From an uncultured Clostridium sp. (GTDB lineage: Bacteria > Bacillota > Clostridia > TANB77 > CAG-508), in assembly GCA_947569365.1 (NCBI GenBank), contig CANOSM010000019.1:1-39457 (forward strand): DNA of 39,457 nucleotides. Direction: 5' to 3'. Positions 36,366 to 39,457 of this stretch are shown piece after piece. How positions within the stretch are numbered: the stretch's first letter is position 1; every line of letters starts with the position of its first letter. Position numbers and translations under genes: made by a program. The notes under the pieces are model-generated. The model saw only the letters and a list, made by a program, of their open reading frames with translations. It was not told where the DNA came from and searched no databases.

Positions 36366-38733
36366 TGAAACAAAAACTCCTAGAAGAGGTCCTATGGCAC
36401 ATGGCCCAGGTATGAGAGGTGCTACTGAAAAAGCTAAAGATTTTAAAGGAGCTATGAAAAGACTATTTGGAGAGTTAAAAATATATAGAATTTTATTAAT
36501 AATAGCATTTTCTCTTGCAATAATAGGAGCTATACTTTCTATTTCTGCTCCAAATAGATTGTCTGAACTTACAGATAAAATCTCTGAAGGATTAATACCA
36601 AATAAGGAAAATCTAGAAAAATTACCTAAGGAAATTCAGAACAATTTAGATACAACTAAAATAATAGAAGAGATACCAAATATACTTCAAATGGATTTAT
36701 CCAATAAAACGATTTCTAATATAATGAAAGATAAAAATATTTCTACTAAAGACAAACAAAATATGCAAGCTATAATGAAAAATATGCAAAATGAAAAAGA
36801 TATGCAAAAAAGACTTGGATATATACTAGAACTTCCTGAAGATATAAAAAAGATAATGTTAAAAGAAACAGAATATAATGGAGAAAAAATATCTTATGAA
36901 GATAAAATACAAATCATAAATTTAGTTAAAGATTTCAATCAAAATGAAATGACAACTATACAAATACCAGAAAGTTTGCAAGATTTTATATTTAGTGAAA
37001 TTGAAATAGATGGAATAAAAATATCTTCTAAAGACCAATATAAATTTATGACTATTATGAGTTCATTATCTAAAGACTCAAGTGCTAACCAAATGTATTC
37101 AAAAATAGATGAAATGCCAGAGTCTATAAGAAAATTAATAGAACCTAAAATGGATATGGAGGCAATTAAGAAAATAGTATTCTTCTTAATAGGATTATAT
37201 GGAGTAAGTGCATTATGTACATATATTCAATCAATATCAATGACAGTAGTAGCAAATAGATTTGCTAAAAGATTACGTACAAGAATATCTCACAAGATTA
37301 ATACTTTACCACTTATGTACTTTGATAATCATTCAGTAGGAGATATATTATCTAGAATAACAAACGATGTTGATACTATAGCCCAATCTATGAATCAATC
37401 ATTAGCAACATTAGTTAGTAGTGTAACATTATTTATTGGAACAATAGTAATGATGTTTTATACAAATTGGATATTAGCTTTAACAGCAATATTTTCAAGT
37501 TTAATTGGCTTTGCTGGAATGGGAGCAATATTAAAAAGTTCACAAAAATATTTTGCTGAAAAACAAAGAGAACTTGGCAATCTAAATGGACATATAGAAG
37601 AAATATATTCAGGATTAAATGTAGTAAAAGCTTACAATGGTAAAAAAGAAGCTGATGAGAAATTTGATAAATATAATAAAAGAGTTTGTGTAAGCAATCA
37701 AAAGAGTCAATTCTTATCAGGACTTATGCATCCACTTATGGCTTTTATAGGAAACTTTGGATATGTTGCTGTATGTATTGTAGGTGCTGTACTTACAGTA
37801 AATGATGTGATTTCATTTGGTGTAATAGTTGCTTTTATGACTTATATACGTTTATTCACAAACCCACTTTCACAAATAGCACAATCTATGACATCACTTC
37901 AATCTACTGGAGCTGCAAGTGAAAGAGTATTTGAATTTCTAGATGAAAAGGAAATGCTTGATCAAAAAGAGATTACAAAGAAATTAGACAAAGATGATAT
38001 AAAAGGAAATATAGAATTTGACAATGTAGTATTTAGGTATGCAAATTCAGATAGTCCAACAATAAAAAACTTTACTGCAAAAGCAAAACAAGGACAAAAG
38101 ATAGCAATAGTTGGACCTACAGGTGCAGGAAAAACGACAATGGTAAATCTTTTAATGAAATTCTATGAAATTAATGAAGGTGATATAAAAATTGATGGAA
38201 TTTCAACAAAAGAATTATTAAGAGAAAATATTCATGAGTTATTTACAATGGTGCTTCAAGATACATGGTTATTTAATGGAACAATAAAAGAAAATATTAT
38301 ATATAATAGAAAAGATATTAGTGACGAAAGAGTAAAAGAAGTATGCAAAGAAGTTGGACTTCATCACTTTATAAAAACACTTCCAAAAGGATATGATTCA
38401 GTAGTTTCAGAAAATGATAATATATCAGCAGGACAAAGACAATTACTTACTATTGCAAGAGGAATGATTGAAGATGCTCCATTTTTAATACTAGATGAAG
38501 CAACATCTAATGTTGATACAAGAACAGAAGAATTAGTTCAAGCTGCAATGGATAAATTAATGGAAGGTAGAACATCTTTTATAATAGCACATAGATTATC
38601 TACAATTAAAAATGCTGATTTAATATTAGTTATGAATGAAGGAAATATAATAGAACAAGGAAATCATGATGAACTTATAAATCAAAATGGTTTTTATGCT
38701 GAATTATATAATTCACAATTTGAAGAAATGTAA
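36358..38733 (+). CDS. Heterodimeric ABC exporter, catalytic partner with large outer domain
   Basis: 791 residues, ATG 36358 behind AAAGGAGGAA, inside the end of the partner gene. It has the canonical Walker A GPTGAGKT, Walker B LILDEATSNVD with catalytic Glu and switch His in IIAHRLSTI, but a non-standard signature ISAGQRQ. That is the pattern expected of the subunit completing one degenerate and one active site. Between the first and second membrane helices is a Lys/Glu-rich insertion of about 190 residues (about 60-255), which would lie outside the cell. It explains a length well above the usual 600. The N-terminus (RRGPMAHGPG) is a common lead in this group. Confidence 0.92.
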   Translation: MSNETKTPRRGPMAHGPGMRGATEKAKDFKGAMKRLFGELKIYRILLIIAFSLAIIGAILSISAPNRLSELTDKISEGLIPNKENLEKLPKEIQNNLDTTKIIEEIPNILQMDLSNKTISNIMKDKNISTKDKQNMQAIMKNMQNEKDMQKRLGYILELPEDIKKIMLKETEYNGEKISYEDKIQIINLVKDFNQNEMTTIQIPESLQDFIFSEIEIDGIKISSKDQYKFMTIMSSLSKDSSANQMYSKIDEMPESIRKLIEPKMDMEAIKKIVFFLIGLYGVSALCTYIQSISMTVVANRFAKRLRTRISHKINTLPLMYFDNHSVGDILSRITNDVDTIAQSMNQSLATLVSSVTLFIGTIVMMFYTNWILALTAIFSSLIGFAGMGAILKSSQKYFAEKQRELGNLNGHIEEIYSGLNVVKAYNGKKEADEKFDKYNKRVCVSNQKSQFLSGLMHPLMAFIGNFGYVAVCIVGAVLTVNDVISFGVIVAFMTYIRLFTNPLSQIAQSMTSLQSTGAASERVFEFLDEKEMLDQKEITKKLDKDDIKGNIEFDNVVFRYANSDSPTIKNFTAKAKQGQKIAIVGPTGAGKTTMVNLLMKFYEINEGDIKIDGISTKELLRENIHELFTMVLQDTWLFNGTIKENIIYNRKDISDERVKEVCKEVGLHHFIKTLPKGYDSVVSENDNISAGQRQLLTIARGMIEDAPFLILDEATSNVDTRTEELVQAAMDKLMEGRTSFIIAHRLSTIKNADLILVMNEGNIIEQGNHDELINQNGFYAELYNSQFEEM

Positions 38734-38757
38734 ATATTAAAAACGATATATATTATA

Positions 38758-39027
38758 ATGAGATTTATGAATAAAAATACAGAATATCATTATCATGAAG
38801 AAAGAGGGTATAAAAATTTAATAGGAAAAAGTTTATTTGATTGTCATAGTAATAAAAAATCTATTGAAAGGATACAAAAAGGTTATGAGTCAATTAAAAG
38901 CAATGGAAAAGAGATTTTTGTATGTGTAACTTCTAGAAATCAAAGAGTTTATATGCAAGGTGTTAAAAACAAAAACGGAGAATGGATAGGATTTATAGAA
39001 AGATTTGAATTGAATTTACAAATATAG
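38758..39027 (+). CDS. Small single-domain PAS-like protein
   Basis: 89 residues. The pattern LIGKSLFDCHSNKKSIERIQ, then a helix, NGKEIFVCVTSRNQRVYMQGV and NGEWIGFIERFE resembles the PAS domain attached to DUF438/hemerythrin proteins, in which GxSxxDCH is typical. The first strands of the domain are short, so it may be a truncated copy. No good ribosome-binding site precedes ATG 38758 or ATG 38767, and it follows the exporter gene by 24 bases. Ligand unknown. Confidence 0.6.
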   Translation: MRFMNKNTEYHYHEERGYKNLIGKSLFDCHSNKKSIERIQKGYESIKSNGKEIFVCVTSRNQRVYMQGVKNKNGEWIGFIERFELNLQI

Positions 39028-39032
39028 AATTT

Positions 39033-39060
39033 AAAAAAGTGCTAAAAATAGCACTTTTTT
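39033..39060 (+). terminator. Strong intrinsic terminator
   Basis: Arms 39033-39044 and 39049-39060 are perfect 12-base complements with loop AAAA; the 3' arm itself ends in six Ts. It ends the PAS gene and probably the marR-ABC operon. Confidence 0.9.
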
Positions 39061-39068
39061 AGTTATTA

Positions 39069-39099
39069 TTATAAAATAAAACTTTCTATATGTAGAAAG
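39069..39099 (-). terminator. Minus-strand terminator of the small 3' gene
   Basis: Arms 39082-39088 and 39093-39099 (CTTTCTA/TAGAAAG) are followed on the minus strand by TTTTATTTTAT. It lies about 28 bases beyond the minus-strand stop codon. Confidence 0.6.
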
Positions 39100-39126
39100 A
39101 AAGATACATCTTTTTTTAGAAAAACA

Positions 39127-39339
39127 TCACCACCAATCGACTTTTTGTATTCTAATGTTTTGTATCCTGTTATTAGATATCCATACAAAATATGTTATGC
39201 CATTTTTTTCGATACCATATACATCATAATTACCATCTTTCATAATAAATGACATAGACATAATTTCAGAAACAGTTAGAGTACAATAACCATTTTTCTC
39301 AAACCTTTCAGATACTAATTCAGCAGTACATTTTTCCAT
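39127..39339 (-). CDS. Small protein of unknown function, 70 aa
   Basis: On the minus strand ATG 39339 is preceded by TAGGAGGGA at good distance, and a terminator follows, so this is a genuine gene. No signal peptide or membrane segment. The first 30 residues form a helix-rich part (CTAELVSERFEKNGYC) and the rest alternating beta strands (YDVYGIEKNGITYFVWI) ending in KVDWW. I do not recognise a family. The 118 bases upstream to the window end show no clear promoter. Confidence 0.7.
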   Translation of the reverse strand: MEKCTAELVSERFEKNGYCTLTVSEIMSMSFIMKDGNYDVYGIEKNGITYFVWISNNRIQNIRIQKVDWW

Positions 39340-39457
39340 TTATAATCCCTCCTAATGTTGTTTATGTATTCCTCATGAAAATATCAAGGAATTAATTAAA
39401 AGATATAAAAGTCAATAAAAAAGTGACCAAAAAAGAGAAAATAATATTTGCCGATTT

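Overview
The window is very AT-rich chromosomal DNA. Arginine is written almost only as AGA, ribosome-binding sites are strong (AGGAG type), and most genes lie on the + strand in tight operons. Gene content (type II fatty-acid synthesis with AccABCD, DXP isoprenoid pathway, OmpR/HisKA two-component system, large ABC-2 and MacB-like exporters, DtxR- and MarR-type regulators) fits a low-GC Firmicute of the class Clostridia, probably an uncultured host-associated lineage. I cannot name a genus. I see no tRNA, rRNA, CRISPR array, insertion sequence or prophage.

Layout. 1-1373: 3' part of an MMPL-type transporter. 1596-8930: envelope-stress or drug-response island (membrane-anchored beta-propeller-like protein, ABC ATPase, 795-aa ABC-2 permease, response regulator, histidine kinase, anchored accessory protein). 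9250-9498: small RpoA-CTD-like protein behind a long RNA hairpin. 9687-15835: DtxR-like repressor with consensus promoter and operator, mnmA, a CopA copper ATPase with a nested CopZ-like unit, tcdA, a small nucleotidyltransferase and a TtcA-like thiolase. 15934-17965: dxr and a HAD phosphatase. 18156-18983 (minus): metallophosphoesterase. 19207-28759: fatty-acid synthesis operon (acyl activating enzyme, birA, fabD, fabG, fabF, accB, fabZ, accC, accD, accA) behind a 22-bp palindrome. 28931-31534: MacB-like exporter. 31821-34016: transglutaminase-like protein and a FabK/nitronate monooxygenase-like flavoprotein. 34141-38733: MarR regulator and a heterodimeric ABC exporter. 38758-39339: a small PAS protein and a small unknown protein.

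The main discovery candidate is a recoding signal. Three otherwise intact, conserved genes (ABC ATPase, CopA, TtcA-like) are broken by five single-base frameshifts. All five have the same form: an in-frame CGG followed by A, where skipping the C restores the frame and places a GGA glycine exactly where the family has, or tolerates, glycine. I found no other in-frame CGG codon in any CDS of the window, and no other frame break. Arginine CGT and CGA codons do occur. This suggests that CGG is not an arginine codon here and that CGGA is read as glycine, by +1 frameshifting or four-base decoding. The TtcA family modifies C32 of arginine tRNAs in enterobacteria, so one of the recoded genes may itself affect CGN decoding. 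Sequencing error has to be excluded first.
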